A stretch of 64,000 nt of DNA from Paenibacillus_G sp049942825. GTDB lineage: Bacteria > Bacillota > Bacilli > Paenibacillales > NBRC-103111. Below are positions 7,952-16,938 of the stretch, one piece after another. The translations under genes were made by a program, and so were the position numbers. The notes beneath the pieces were generated by a model. That model did not search any database. It saw only the letters and a program-made list of their open reading frames with translations, and was not told where the DNA came from. The stretch spans positions 3,100,001-3,164,000 of the forward strand of contig NZ_CP187970.1 in NCBI RefSeq assembly GCF_049942825.1, in the 5' to 3' direction. How positions within the stretch are numbered: position 1 is the stretch's first letter; each line of letters opens with the position of its first letter.

Positions 7952-9838
7952 GTGCTGCTCGATCAAATTCACGGGCCGGAAGACCTGAAAGCTCTGACGG
8001 CTGAACAGCTGGAGCAACTGGCTGCGGAAACGAGACAGTTTCTTATCGAGAAGCTATCGGTCACCGGCGGTCACCTCGCGTCGAACCTTGGTGTTGTCGA
8101 GTTAACGATTGCTCTGCACTATTTGTTTGACAGTCCAACGGACAAATTCATATATGATGTCGGTCATCAATCTTATGTTCATAAGATGCTGACCGGCCGG
8201 ATGGGGCGGTTCGATACGCTCCGCAAGTATCACGGCATGTGCGGCTTCGTCAAGCGCGCGGAGAGCGAGCATGATGTCTGGGAAGCCGGACACAGCAGCA
8301 CCTCGCTCTCGGCGGCGATGGGGATGGCGGTCGCCCGCGACCTGAACAGGGATGCCAACCGCGTCGTCGCTCTGATCGGAGACGGCGCGCTGACCGGCGG
8401 GATGGCGCTGGAAGCGCTGAACCATATCGGCCACGAGAAGCGGAAGCTGATGGTCATTCTGAACGATAATGAGATGTCCATCGCGCCGAACGTAGGCGCG
8501 CTGAGCAATTACCTGGCACGGATCCGCTCCGACCGCCATTACAAGAAAGCGAAGGAAGAAGTCGAGCATCTGATCAAGAAGGTGCCGGCGATCGGGGGGA
8601 CACTGGCCAAAACGGCCGAGCGCCTCAAGGATGCCTTCAAGTACATGGTGGTGCCGGGCGTATGGTTCGAAGAGCTGGGGCTCACCTACTTCGGGCCGAT
8701 CGACGGGCATAACCTGCCGCTGCTAATCGAGACCCTGAAGCAGGCCGACAAGGTGAACGGTCCGGTGCTCGTGCACGTGATTACGACCAAAGGCAAAGGC
8801 TATTCGCCTGCGGAAGCCGACTCCCATACGTGGCATGGGATCTCGCCGTACAAGATCGAATCCGGCCAGGTGCTGAAGACGGTAGGCCCGCCGATGTATA
8901 CGGAAGTGTTCGGCAAGACGCTGATCGAGCTCGCGGAACAGGATCCGCGGCTGGTCGCCATCACGCCGGCCATGCCGGGCGGCTCCGGTCTGCTCCCCTT
9001 CGCGAAGCGGTTCCCGGACCGGATGTTCGATGTGGGCATTGCCGAACAGCATGCCGCTACGTTCTCGGCGGGACTTGCGACCATCGGGCTGAAGCCGGTA
9101 TTCGCCGTCTACTCGACCTTCCTGCAGCGTGCGTATGACCAGGTCGTGCACGACATCTGCCGTGCGAACCTCAATGTCATCTTTGCCATCGACCGTGCGG
9201 GCTTCGTAGGTCCGGACGGCGAGACGCATCACGGGGTATACGATATCGCGTATTTGCGCAGTATTCCGAACATGGTGCTCATGATGCCGAAGGACGAGAA
9301 CGAGCTGCGGCACATGATGAAGACGGCGGTAAGCTATAATGACGGGCCGATTGCCGTCCGTTATGCGCGGATCAATGGACTTGGGGTTCCGATGGATGAG
9401 ACGCTGAAGGAGATCCCGATCGGCACCTGGGAGGTCGTACGTCCGGGCAATGACGCGGTCATTCTGGCTGTCGGTCCGATGATCCCGGCGGCTCTCGAAG
9501 CAGCCGAGGCCATGGCCAAGGAAGGCACACAGGTTCGTGTCGTCAACGCTCGGTTCATCAAGCCGATGGACGAAGCGATGCTGAATGCCATTGCGGGCGA
9601 AGATATCCCGGTTATCACGGTGGAGGAGGGGACCCAGCTCGGCGGCTTCGGCAGCGGCGTACTGGAGTTCTACTCTCTGCAGGGCATCTACGGCCTGCGG
9701 ATCAAGCTGGTCGGCGTACCGGATTATTTCGTGGAGCATGGCTCCGTGAAGGAGCAGCGCCAGGAAGTAGGGCTGACAGCCGAACGGCTCGTTCAAGAGC
9801 TGCAGACGCTCGTTCCCCGCAAGAGACAGCGCGCTTAA
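7952..9838 (+). CDS. dxs: 1-deoxy-D-xylulose-5-phosphate synthase
   Basis: Dxs condenses pyruvate and glyceraldehyde 3-phosphate, with thiamine diphosphate, in the first step of the MEP isoprenoid pathway; its product also feeds thiamine and pyridoxal synthesis. From GTG at 7952 (preceded by AGCGAGGG) the protein has 628 residues, the standard length. It has the thiamine-binding GDGALTGGMALEALN motif with a downstream NDN, the transketolase pyrimidine domain (GIAEQHAATFSAGLA) and a C-terminal transketolase domain. The frame is open further upstream to 7739, but that part is not conserved-looking. Confidence 0.95.
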   Translation: MLLDQIHGPEDLKALTAEQLEQLAAETRQFLIEKLSVTGGHLASNLGVVELTIALHYLFDSPTDKFIYDVGHQSYVHKMLTGRMGRFDTLRKYHGMCGFVKRAESEHDVWEAGHSSTSLSAAMGMAVARDLNRDANRVVALIGDGALTGGMALEALNHIGHEKRKLMVILNDNEMSIAPNVGALSNYLARIRSDRHYKKAKEEVEHLIKKVPAIGGTLAKTAERLKDAFKYMVVPGVWFEELGLTYFGPIDGHNLPLLIETLKQADKVNGPVLVHVITTKGKGYSPAEADSHTWHGISPYKIESGQVLKTVGPPMYTEVFGKTLIELAEQDPRLVAITPAMPGGSGLLPFAKRFPDRMFDVGIAEQHAATFSAGLATIGLKPVFAVYSTFLQRAYDQVVHDICRANLNVIFAIDRAGFVGPDGETHHGVYDIAYLRSIPNMVLMMPKDENELRHMMKTAVSYNDGPIAVRYARINGLGVPMDETLKEIPIGTWEVVRPGNDAVILAVGPMIPAALEAAEAMAKEGTQVRVVNARFIKPMDEAMLNAIAGEDIPVITVEEGTQLGGFGSGVLEFYSLQGIYGLRIKLVGVPDYFVEHGSVKEQRQEVGLTAERLVQELQTLVPRKRQRA

Positions 9839-9859
9839 GCGCCCATTCAAGGAGCAATC

Positions 9860-10696
9860 ATGGCAGGAGAAAAGATAGAGAAAGAACGGCTGGACGTCTT
9901 GCTCGTAGAGCAGGGCTATTACGAAACACGGGAGAAAGCCAAGGCGGCGATCATGGCGGGGCTCGTGCTCGTATCGGGTGAGCCGGTCGACAAGGCCGGC
10001 ACGAAGGTGCCCCGCACCTCGCCGATTACGGTCAAGGGGGCTATCCATCCGTATGTCAGCCGCGGCGGCCTCAAGCTGGAGAAGGCGCTGAAGACCTTCG
10101 GCATCCCCCTCGAGGGAGTGACGATGCTCGATATCGGCGCCTCGACGGGCGGCTTCACCGACTGCGCGCTGCAGAACGGCGCGGCCTATGTGTATGCCGT
10201 CGATGTGGGCTATAACCAGCTCGACTGGTCGCTGCGCAAGGACCCCCGGGTATGTGTTATGGAGCGGACGAACTTCCGCCACATGCAGCCCGGGGAGCTT
10301 CCAGGTCCGGTACCGACCTTCGCTTCCATCGACGTCAGCTTCATCTCGCTGAAGCTGATCCTTCCGCCGCTGAAGGCAATTCTCGCTCCCGGCGGGGCCG
10401 TGGCTTGTCTCATCAAGCCGCAGTTTGAAGCGGGGCGCGAGAAGGTGCCGAAGACCGGCGTAGTGAAGGAGCCCGAGGTACACCGCGAAGTGCTGGAGTC
10501 CGTTCTGGCTTTTGCACAGGAGATTGGCTTCTCGGTCAAGGGACTGACTTACTCCCCGATCAAGGGCGGGGAAGGCAATATCGAATTCCTGGCTTATCTT
10601 GGGAATTCGGACGAGCAGGGGATCACCGGCGAAGCGCTCGGCCAGTGCATCCGGCAGGTCATTCAAGAGTCGCAAAACATGCAGAGCTCATCTTAA
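9860..10696 (+). CDS. tlyA: TlyA family RNA methyltransferase
   Basis: A 278-residue protein with an N-terminal S4 RNA-binding domain (about 8-70, ERLDVLLVEQGYYETREKAK) and an FtsJ-like methyltransferase domain with the SAM loop LDIGASTGGFTDC. Characterised TlyA proteins are 2'-O-cytidine rRNA methyltransferases. It is the positional equivalent of B. subtilis yqxC, between dxs and argR/recN. AAGGAGCAATC precedes the ATG. The terminator stem overlaps the final codons. Confidence 0.9.
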   Translation: MAGEKIEKERLDVLLVEQGYYETREKAKAAIMAGLVLVSGEPVDKAGTKVPRTSPITVKGAIHPYVSRGGLKLEKALKTFGIPLEGVTMLDIGASTGGFTDCALQNGAAYVYAVDVGYNQLDWSLRKDPRVCVMERTNFRHMQPGELPGPVPTFASIDVSFISLKLILPPLKAILAPGGAVACLIKPQFEAGREKVPKTGVVKEPEVHREVLESVLAFAQEIGFSVKGLTYSPIKGGEGNIEFLAYLGNSDEQGITGEALGQCIRQVIQESQNMQSSS

Positions 10697-10711
10697 CGGA
10701 TGAGTTTTTTT
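10687..10711 (+). terminator. Rho-independent terminator overlapping the tlyA stop
   Basis: CTCATC pairs with GATGAG over a short loop containing the stop codon, followed by TTTTTTT. It ends the dxs-tlyA transcript. Confidence 0.9.
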
Positions 10712-10850
10712 AATAAAAACGCATGACCCCCTTCAGTCCGCCCCTTCACCTAGGGCACCAATCCGGCAGTCTTACGGGAGCGGCAGATGCTGCAGGCAAG
10801 TGGTTAGGCAGTGAGCGATCCTGTTGGAATCTGATGTCGAGGTGAAGCGC

Positions 10851-11321
10851 ATGCAGAGCGGCGACGGATTCATCATTCTGCTGGTGGTGGCGGTGCTGGG
10901 CGGTTGGCTTTACTTGGCCGCACGGTCCAGGATGAAAGAAGTGGTGGAAGAGGAAGGACTGCCGGAGCTGTTGAGCGGGCTTGAAGAGCCGCCCGAAGAC
11001 GAAGCGTCCCAGCTGCTGAAGGATCTCGGATACGAGGTGCTGAGCGGCAAAAAACGGGTAATGCTGGATATTGCGGTTAACCGCCGGGAAACGCTGCACA
11101 GCCGGCTCTTCATCGATTATGTGGCGCAGAGGGACGGCGCTTATTATGCCGTGAAGGTAGCCAAGGAGCGTATGCCCCTCGAGAGGACGGGCAGTGCCAT
11201 CAGAGAAAGGCTGCTGGTCTACCAGCTGCTTTATCCCCAGACCGCAGGCGTGCTGTATGTGAACCTGCAGGGAGGTACCGTGGATTGTTACGAGTTCGAG
11301 CTGCAGGTCGCAAACGAATAG
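10851..11321 (+). CDS. Membrane-anchored protein of unknown function, possible nuclease-fold domain
   Basis: I do not recognise a named family. From ATG 10851 (after CGAGGTGAAGCGC) it has 156 residues: one N-terminal membrane helix (about 7-24), an acidic linker (29-52), and a soluble domain (53-150). That domain has a strand-rich pattern with FIDYVAQRDGAYYAVKV, reminiscent of the Asp...xxK arrangement of PD-(D/E)xK nuclease folds, but the acidic residue before Lys102 is replaced, so activity is doubtful. A longer TTG start at 10824 is possible. It ends 10 bp before argR, suggesting co-transcription with argR-recN. Confidence 0.7.
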   Translation: MQSGDGFIILLVVAVLGGWLYLAARSRMKEVVEEEGLPELLSGLEEPPEDEASQLLKDLGYEVLSGKKRVMLDIAVNRRETLHSRLFIDYVAQRDGAYYAVKVAKERMPLERTGSAIRERLLVYQLLYPQTAGVLYVNLQGGTVDCYEFELQVANE

Positions 11322-11331
11322 GGAGGAAATC

Positions 11332-11781
11332 ATGAAAGGCCAACGGCATATCAAAATTCGCGAAATCATCACGAACAATGAAATCGAGACGCAGGACGAG
11401 CTGGTGGAGCAGCTCCGGAATGCGGGCTTCCATGTCACGCAGGCGACCATCTCCCGTGATATTAAGGAGCTTCATCTCGTCAAGGTGCCGCTGGATGACG
11501 GCCGGTACAAATATTCGGTGCCTGCCGATCAACGGTATAATCCGCTGCAGCGGCTGCGGCGGGCGCTGAACGATCACTTCGTACATATCGATTACACGGA
11601 GAATCTGGTTGTGCTGAAGAGCCTGCCGGGTACGGCCAACACCATTGCCGCACTGATTGATTCGCTCGAGTGGAATGAGATCATGGGAACGATCTGCGGG
11701 GACGATACGGTCCTTATCATCTGCCGCAACCGGGACCACAGCACACATGTGGTGAATCAAGTCCTGGGGATGCTGAGCTGA
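11332..11781 (+). CDS. argR: Arginine repressor ArgR/AhrC
   Basis: A 149-residue arginine-dependent regulator that represses arginine biosynthesis and activates catabolism. It has the N-terminal winged helix (KIREIITNNEIETQDELVEQL..AGF.VTQATISRDIKEL) and the C-terminal hexamerisation and arginine-binding domain (TANTIAALIDSLEW..IMGTICGDDTVLIIC). GGGAGGAAATC precedes the ATG. The tlyA-argR-recN order matches Bacillus. Confidence 0.96.
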   Translation: MKGQRHIKIREIITNNEIETQDELVEQLRNAGFHVTQATISRDIKELHLVKVPLDDGRYKYSVPADQRYNPLQRLRRALNDHFVHIDYTENLVVLKSLPGTANTIAALIDSLEWNEIMGTICGDDTVLIICRNRDHSTHVVNQVLGMLS

Positions 11782-11815
11782 CCCGCAAATCTATAGTGTG
11801 AAGAGGTGCATGAAT

Positions 11816-13519
11816 ATGCTGCTGGAATTATCCATTCGTCATTTGGCGGTGATCGAGCACGTCGAACTGCACTGCAAGAGAGGCTTTCATGTGCTGACGG
11901 GCGAAACGGGCGCGGGCAAATCGATTATTATCGACGCGCTGAGCCTGATTGCGGGAGGGCGCAGCTCCACGGATCTGGTCAGGTACGGAAGTGACAAGGC
12001 CACGATTGAAGCGCTGTTCCAGATTGCATCCGATCATCCGGTCTGGAGCGTTGTGGCACGGATAGGAATAGAACCCGGGGAAGATGAGCATCTTATCATA
12101 CGCAGAGAAATAACGGCAGCGGGCAAAAGCACGAGCAGGGTGAACGGTCATCTGGTCAATCTCGCTACGCTGAAGGAGATTGGAGAATGGCTCGTCAACA
12201 TCCACGGACAGCACGAGCACCAATCTCTGTTCAAGATCGAGGAGCATATCCGCTGGCTTGATCTGTTCGGAGAGAGCCGGATTCTCCCGGTCAAGCGGGA
12301 GTACCAGCAGGCATTCGACGCTTATCAGGCGGTTCGCAGGCAGGTGCGCGAGCTGCAGGAGACGAGTAAGCAGGCACTGCAAATGCTGGACCTGTACCGG
12401 TTTCAGGTCGAGGAGATCCGTTCCGCGAAGCTCAAGGCGGGGGAGGACGAGGCCCTCGGCGATGAGAAGCGGAAGCTCGCGAACGCCGAAAGACTGTACC
12501 AGAACGCGTCGGACGCCTATGATCTGCTCTATGGCAATAAGGGGCTTGACGCCGTATCGAAGGCGGTGCAGAAGCTTCAGGATATCGCACCGCTGGATAC
12601 CGCCAAGTTGGGACCGCTGGTGGAGCAGGTGCAGAGCGCTTTCTACCAGCTGGAGGATGCGGCGTATCAAGTACGGGACTACCGGGAGGAGATCGAATTC
12701 GATCCGGTGCGTCTCGATTTCATCGAACAGCGGCTCGACACGATCTCTTCACTGCGGCGGAAGTACGGAGAGAATGTCGCGGAGATTCTGGCGCATGCCG
12801 ACAAGATTGAACGGGAACTCGATCTCATCGAGAACAAGGATGAGAAGCTGCAGCAGCTTCAGAAGGAAGAAGCCAAAGCGAGGGAGAACGTCGATCGACT
12901 GGCGGACAGGCTCACCGTGGAACGAATGGCGGTAGCCGAGGAACTCGCCGGCGAGATCGTATCCGAGCTTCGCGGTCTCCATATGGAGCGGACGCAGTTC
13001 AAAGTCAACTTTGCGCCGCACGAAGGGCCGCAGCGCAAGCTGACGAGAGAAGGCGGCGATCTCGTCGAATTCCTCATCTCGGCGAACCCCGGAGAGCCGC
13101 TCCGCTCCCTGAGCAAGATTGCATCAGGCGGGGAGATCTCCCGGGTGATGCTTGCCCTGAAGTCGATCTTTGCGCGGGTGGACCGGATTCCGGTGCTCGT
13201 ATTCGACGAGGTCGACACAGGGGTGAGCGGGCGTGCGGCGCAGGCGATCGCCGAAAAGATGTCGAAGCTCGCTGACGCGTGCCAAGTGTTCTCGATTACC
13301 CACCTGCCACAGGTAGCCTGCATGGCGGATGTGCATTATCTCATTCATAAGCGTGTTGACGGCAACCGCACTTATACGAATATCGATGATTTGAACGAGA
13401 ACGGCCGGATTCACGAACTGGCCCGGATGCTCGGCGGGGTCGAAGTGACCGACAAGACGCTGCAGCACGCGCAGGAAATGCTCGGTCTGGCAAATGATAA
13501 GAAGGCAAGGATGGTCTGA
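11816..13519 (+). CDS. recN: DNA repair protein RecN
   Basis: An SMC-like ATPase acting in double-strand break repair. The 567 residues carry Walker A GETGAGKS near residue 30, a long central coiled coil (about 160-385), the signature SGGEISRVMLALK and Walker B VLVFDEVDTGVSG. The start is placed at ATG 11816 (MLLELSIRHLAVIEHVEL), matching the family N-terminus and preceded by GAAGAGGTG; in-frame GTG 11798 and ATG 11810 are alternatives. Confidence 0.95.
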   Translation: MLLELSIRHLAVIEHVELHCKRGFHVLTGETGAGKSIIIDALSLIAGGRSSTDLVRYGSDKATIEALFQIASDHPVWSVVARIGIEPGEDEHLIIRREITAAGKSTSRVNGHLVNLATLKEIGEWLVNIHGQHEHQSLFKIEEHIRWLDLFGESRILPVKREYQQAFDAYQAVRRQVRELQETSKQALQMLDLYRFQVEEIRSAKLKAGEDEALGDEKRKLANAERLYQNASDAYDLLYGNKGLDAVSKAVQKLQDIAPLDTAKLGPLVEQVQSAFYQLEDAAYQVRDYREEIEFDPVRLDFIEQRLDTISSLRRKYGENVAEILAHADKIERELDLIENKDEKLQQLQKEEAKARENVDRLADRLTVERMAVAEELAGEIVSELRGLHMERTQFKVNFAPHEGPQRKLTREGGDLVEFLISANPGEPLRSLSKIASGGEISRVMLALKSIFARVDRIPVLVFDEVDTGVSGRAAQAIAEKMSKLADACQVFSITHLPQVACMADVHYLIHKRVDGNRTYTNIDDLNENGRIHELARMLGGVEVTDKTLQHAQEMLGLANDKKARMV

Positions 13520-13665
13520 GAGCTTAGGGAGCAATTACGTAACATAAAAGAAATCCCGTGAGGCAATCTTAAAGGTACACAAACGGCGGTGCACATTGCA
13601 GGTGTGACACGGAGAGGCGGCCCTGGTGCCGCCTTCCGTGCCCGCTAAGCAGGAAGCAAGGGAGC

Positions 13666-15012
13666 GTGAGCGAATTGAGTTCCAACCAGAGAAAAAGATT
13701 GATTGGATTACTGCTCGTCCTCTTCGTTTGTTTGGGTAGCCTGACCACGCCTTTCCGCAGCTTTGCCTCATTCCCCGAGGAAGTCCGGCTCTTCACCGGA
13801 CAGCAAGCCCATCTGCAGCTATCAATGCCGGTCAATGCGATGGTGACCGTGTCCCACCCGGAGATCCTGAAGGTGAACGGCACGGCGGAGCACTCATTCC
13901 AAGTGGATTTACATCATCCGATTTCGCTTCAGACTTATAAGGCAGGGCAGACGGAGATGAAGCTGAAGCTCTTCGGAGCGATACCGCTCAAGACCGTCAA
14001 AGTGAATGTGGTTCCCGACCTCAAGGTCATTCCCGGCGGCCAGACCATCGGCGTCAAGCTGAAGTCGGCCGGCATCATGGTTGTGGGCCATCACCTGGTT
14101 GCCGTGGCCGAGGACAAGAAGACCTCCCCCGGCGAAGAAGCCAAGGTGCTGCTTGGCGACCTCATCGTCAAGATGAACGGGAAGCCGGTAAGCGAGGTCA
14201 GCAAGGTGGCGGAGCTTGTCAAAGCGGCAGGTGAAGCCAAGAAAGAAATTATGCTGACGATCGTCCGCGGCACGGAAACATTCGATATTGCGATCACGCC
14301 AGCCTATGACATCGTAGACAAAGCCTACCGTCTCGGGCTCTATATCCGCGATTCGGCTGCAGGCGTAGGGACGCTGACGTTCTACGCTCCGGATCAAGGA
14401 GTATATGGCGCCCTGGGACATGTGATTACCGATATGGACACCCAGACTCCGATCAAGGTCGGCAACGGGGAGATCGTGCATTCCAACGTAACATCCATCT
14501 CCAAGAGCCAGAACGGCGAGCCGGGGGAGAAGCGTGCGATCTTCCCGAAGGACGGGAAAGCCATCGGCAACATCGAACGCAATACGCAGTTTGGCATCTT
14601 CGGCAAAATGTTCGAGTCGCCCAGCCATAGTCTCAGTGAAAAGGCGCTTCCGGTAGCTTTTGCAGAGGAAGTGAAGGAAGGACCCGCCCAGATCTATACG
14701 GTGGTAGGCGGACAGAAGGTGGAGAAGTTCGATATTGAAGTGGTACATGTCGCGAAGCAGGATTATCCGGCGACCAAGGGCATGGTGATCAAGATTACCG
14801 ACCCGAGACTGCTGGAGAAGACGGGCGGCATTGTCCAAGGGATGAGCGGAAGTCCGATCATCCAGAACGGCAAAGTCATCGGCGCGGTCACCCACGTCTT
14901 CGTCAACGATCCGACCAGCGGCTACGGCTGCTTTATCGAATGGATGCTGCAGGATGCCGGCATCATGCTGAGGCCGACGACAGGGGATGTACAGGAACTG
15001 AAGGCGAGTTAG
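13666..15012 (+). CDS. spoIVB: SpoIVB serine peptidase
   Basis: The forespore-made signalling protease that triggers pro-SigK processing in the mother cell by acting on the SpoIVFA/SpoIVFB complex. The 448 residues include an N-terminal signal or anchor helix (about 10-28), a PDZ domain (about 115-205), and an S55-type peptidase domain with the catalytic His in GALGHVI and the nucleophile in GMSGSPI (Ser394). The GTG start follows AAGGGAGC. It sits directly upstream of spo0A, as in Bacillus. Confidence 0.95.
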   Translation: MSELSSNQRKRLIGLLLVLFVCLGSLTTPFRSFASFPEEVRLFTGQQAHLQLSMPVNAMVTVSHPEILKVNGTAEHSFQVDLHHPISLQTYKAGQTEMKLKLFGAIPLKTVKVNVVPDLKVIPGGQTIGVKLKSAGIMVVGHHLVAVAEDKKTSPGEEAKVLLGDLIVKMNGKPVSEVSKVAELVKAAGEAKKEIMLTIVRGTETFDIAITPAYDIVDKAYRLGLYIRDSAAGVGTLTFYAPDQGVYGALGHVITDMDTQTPIKVGNGEIVHSNVTSISKSQNGEPGEKRAIFPKDGKAIGNIERNTQFGIFGKMFESPSHSLSEKALPVAFAEEVKEGPAQIYTVVGGQKVEKFDIEVVHVAKQDYPATKGMVIKITDPRLLEKTGGIVQGMSGSPIIQNGKVIGAVTHVFVNDPTSGYGCFIEWMLQDAGIMLRPTTGDVQELKAS

Positions 15013-15030
15013 CGGCCTTCAGTTTTTTTA
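14997..15030 (+). terminator. Rho-independent terminator after spoIVB
   Basis: ACTGAAGG pairs with CCTTCAGT around the stop codon and is followed by TTTTTTT. It insulates spo0A from spoIVB read-through. Confidence 0.92.
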
Positions 15031-15198
15031 TATGTGTAGGGATGTTGAGGAGAGGGATTGAGGAAACGGATGACGCGCTGTAAGGATTCCTGCGGTCAGC
15101 CTTTGCCGCTTTCGCCGAGCTGATGTCGATAAATGTATAATGATGGATTAAATTAATTATTATAAAATATCATCGAAAAAAAATCCAGAAAAATAATA

Positions 15199-15234
15199 TT
15201 CGACAGAAGGAATTTTGATGCCCATGTCGAATTC
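15199..15234 (+). promoter_or_regulatory. SigH promoter with two Spo0A boxes upstream of spo0A
   Basis: A SigH-type -35 GAAGGAATT (15206-15214) and -10 GTCGAATTC (15226-15234) are 11 bases apart, matching RnAGGAwWW-N11-RnnGAATww with one mismatch. Two perfect 0A boxes overlap it: TTCGACA (15199-15205, reverse orientation) just before the -35, and TGTCGAA (15225-15231) across the -10. This is the expected arrangement for Spo0A autoregulation of the sporulation promoter. Confidence 0.85.
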
Positions 15235-15291
15235 ATAAGCTAGGTAAAAAATGCTAAAGTCAATTGCCGTAAATGAAGGAGGAGTTAGACG

Positions 15292-16092
15292 TTGCAAACC
15301 ATTGAAGTTCTTTTAGCAGACGACAATCGGGAGTTTACGAATCTGCTTTCGGAGTTTATCGACGATCAGGACGATATGAGGGTTGCCGGTGTTGCCTATA
15401 ACGGAAACGACGTGCTGCGTTTGATCGAACAAAGCGCCAAGGTGCCGGACGTACTCATTTTGGATATTATTATGCCGCATCTTGACGGTCTCGGGGTCCT
15501 CGAGAAGCTCCGCGAGATGGACTTGAACCCGCAGCCGAAGATCATCATGCTGACGGCCTTCGGCCAGGAGAATATCACCCAGAAGGCTGTACAGCTTGGC
15601 GCCTCCTACTATATTCTGAAGCCGTTTGACATGGAGATCCTCACGAACCGCATCCGCCAGCTGGTCTCGACCAACCAGTCGATGCCGATGATGTCCAATT
15701 CTTCCGGAATGAAGAATGTGGTGCAGCTGCCGAAGGGCAAGAATCTCGACGCGAACATTACGACAATTATCCATGAGATCGGCGTGCCTGCGCACATCAA
15801 GGGCTATCAGTATCTGCGTGAAGCGATTACGATGGTCTACAACAACATCGAGATTCTGGGTGCGATCACGAAGACGCTGTATCCGGCGATTGCCGAGAAA
15901 TACAAGACGACTCCGAGCCGCGTCGAACGCGCCATCCGTCATGCGATTGAAGTCGCTTGGACGCGCGGCAACATCGACAGCATTTCGCACCTGTTCGGCT
16001 ACACCATCAATATCTCCAAGGCGAAGCCGACCAACTCGGAATTCATCGCGATGGTCGCCGACAAACTGCGAATCGAGCACAAGGTTTCTTGA
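15292..16092 (+). CDS. spo0A: Sporulation master regulator Spo0A
   Basis: The response regulator at the end of the sporulation phosphorelay. Its 266 residues have a receiver domain (1-125) with the acidic pair Asp10-Asp11 and phosphoacceptor Asp58 in LILDIIMPHLDG, a linker, and the Spo0A C-terminal DNA-binding domain (about 150-265), including TPSRVERAIRHAIEVAWTRG. The TTG start at 15292 follows a strong AAGGAGGAG site. A SigH/0A-box promoter lies directly upstream. Confidence 0.98.
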   Translation: MQTIEVLLADDNREFTNLLSEFIDDQDDMRVAGVAYNGNDVLRLIEQSAKVPDVLILDIIMPHLDGLGVLEKLREMDLNPQPKIIMLTAFGQENITQKAVQLGASYYILKPFDMEILTNRIRQLVSTNQSMPMMSNSSGMKNVVQLPKGKNLDANITTIIHEIGVPAHIKGYQYLREAITMVYNNIEILGAITKTLYPAIAEKYKTTPSRVERAIRHAIEVAWTRGNIDSISHLFGYTINISKAKPTNSEFIAMVADKLRIEHKVS

Positions 16093-16187
16093 AAGGGAGC
16101 CGGCTCAGACCCTGGGGATGAATAACATATCGTTAGTCTTCCGGGTCGTTATATGCCGGTGAGGTTAGGGCTGTAACACACCAAAAA

Positions 16188-16227
16188 GAATGGCGCTGGG
16201 ACGGGTAAGGTCCAAGCGTCATTCTTG
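16188..16227 (+). terminator. Terminator-like hairpin after spo0A
   Basis: AAGAATGGCGCT pairs with AGCGTCATTCTT (one mismatch) around an inner GGAC/GTCC stem, followed by a short T-rich tail. It lies about 95 bp past the spo0A stop. Confidence 0.7.
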
Positions 16228-16284
16228 TATAATATGTGGCGTCAGAGGTCTGGAACCGGCAACCGGCATATCCGGCGCCCACGG

Positions 16285-16518
16285 TCAGGAAGTGAACGTT
16301 GCCTGAGGTTCCTGCAGTTCGCTTGAGCCGCCCCAGAGCGTAAGGTCCCAGAAGGTATACAGGGATTTGCTGTACGGCACGCGATTGATTTCCACACAGT
16401 CCGCGTCTACTTCCGTAACCTGTCCCGCATCGATCCGTTGTTCGCCGCGCAGCACCATTACGTCGACTTCGCAGGCGGCGGCAATTCTCAGTTTCAAATC
16501 ACTGTCCAGACAATACAT
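16285..16518 (-). CDS. Small protein of unknown function (77 aa)
   Basis: Not recognised. The chosen ATG (16516-16518) has GGAGGG six bases upstream; an ATG two codons earlier is too close to that site. The protein has no membrane helix. Its middle (EVDVMVLRGEQRIDAGQVTEVDADCVEINRV) reads as alternating short strands, as in a small beta-barrel such as an SH3- or Sm-like fold. It is the last of three small minus-strand genes between spo0A and the bkd region. Confidence 0.6.
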   Translation of the reverse strand: MYCLDSDLKLRIAAACEVDVMVLRGEQRIDAGQVTEVDADCVEINRVPYSKSLYTFWDLTLWGGSSELQEPQATFTS

Positions 16519-16670
16519 ACTCATCCCTCCGTTAACTTGTGTATCCGTTAGCATATATATCGGAAGAATGAAGCCATCTTTTAACAGCCAACATGAAAAA
16601 AAAGCCGAACGGCAGCGTCCGGCAGTGGGTTTCCCGCTTGTACAGACATAAGGGCGAGAGAAGATAAAAG

Positions 16671-16856
16671 CTAAGGTCTGATATCGCATTTGTTTTTGAT
16701 GAAAGAAATCTGATTCTCCAGGCGGTTGATCCGCTCGGAAGCGAGCGCGTCCACATCGGGGCCTCGGCCTCTCAGCTCTGCAAGCTCGCTGAGCAGCGCA
16801 TGAAGATCCTGGCCTGCTTCGGCGCAGTCGTAATTGCTTTCGAGATGTTCAAGCAT
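16671..16856 (-). CDS. Small protein of unknown function (61 aa)
   Basis: Not recognised. An AAGGAGGTG site lies at a good distance from the ATG at 16856, which makes a real gene likely. The protein is acidic and predicted to be almost wholly helical (LHALLSELAEL and SERINRLENQISFIKNK have heptad-like spacing), with two Cys. There is no signal peptide or membrane helix. The next minus-strand gene starts about 150 bp downstream. Confidence 0.6.
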   Translation of the reverse strand: MLEHLESNYDCAEAGQDLHALLSELAELRGRGPDVDALASERINRLENQISFIKNKCDIRP

Positions 16857-16938
16857 CTTCGTGCACCTCCTTCGTTGTGAATTGGCTCCCTTAGTATGGG
16901 GTGCACAAGAAAGAGTCATGCCGCCTTACCCCAGCCAA

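Noticed and set aside
7707..7988. Short ORFs inside the dxs leader, and an N-terminal extension of Dxs from 7739
   Set aside because: The product would exceed the normal Dxs length and the extra residues are not family-like; GTG 7952 has a ribosome site and gives the standard length.
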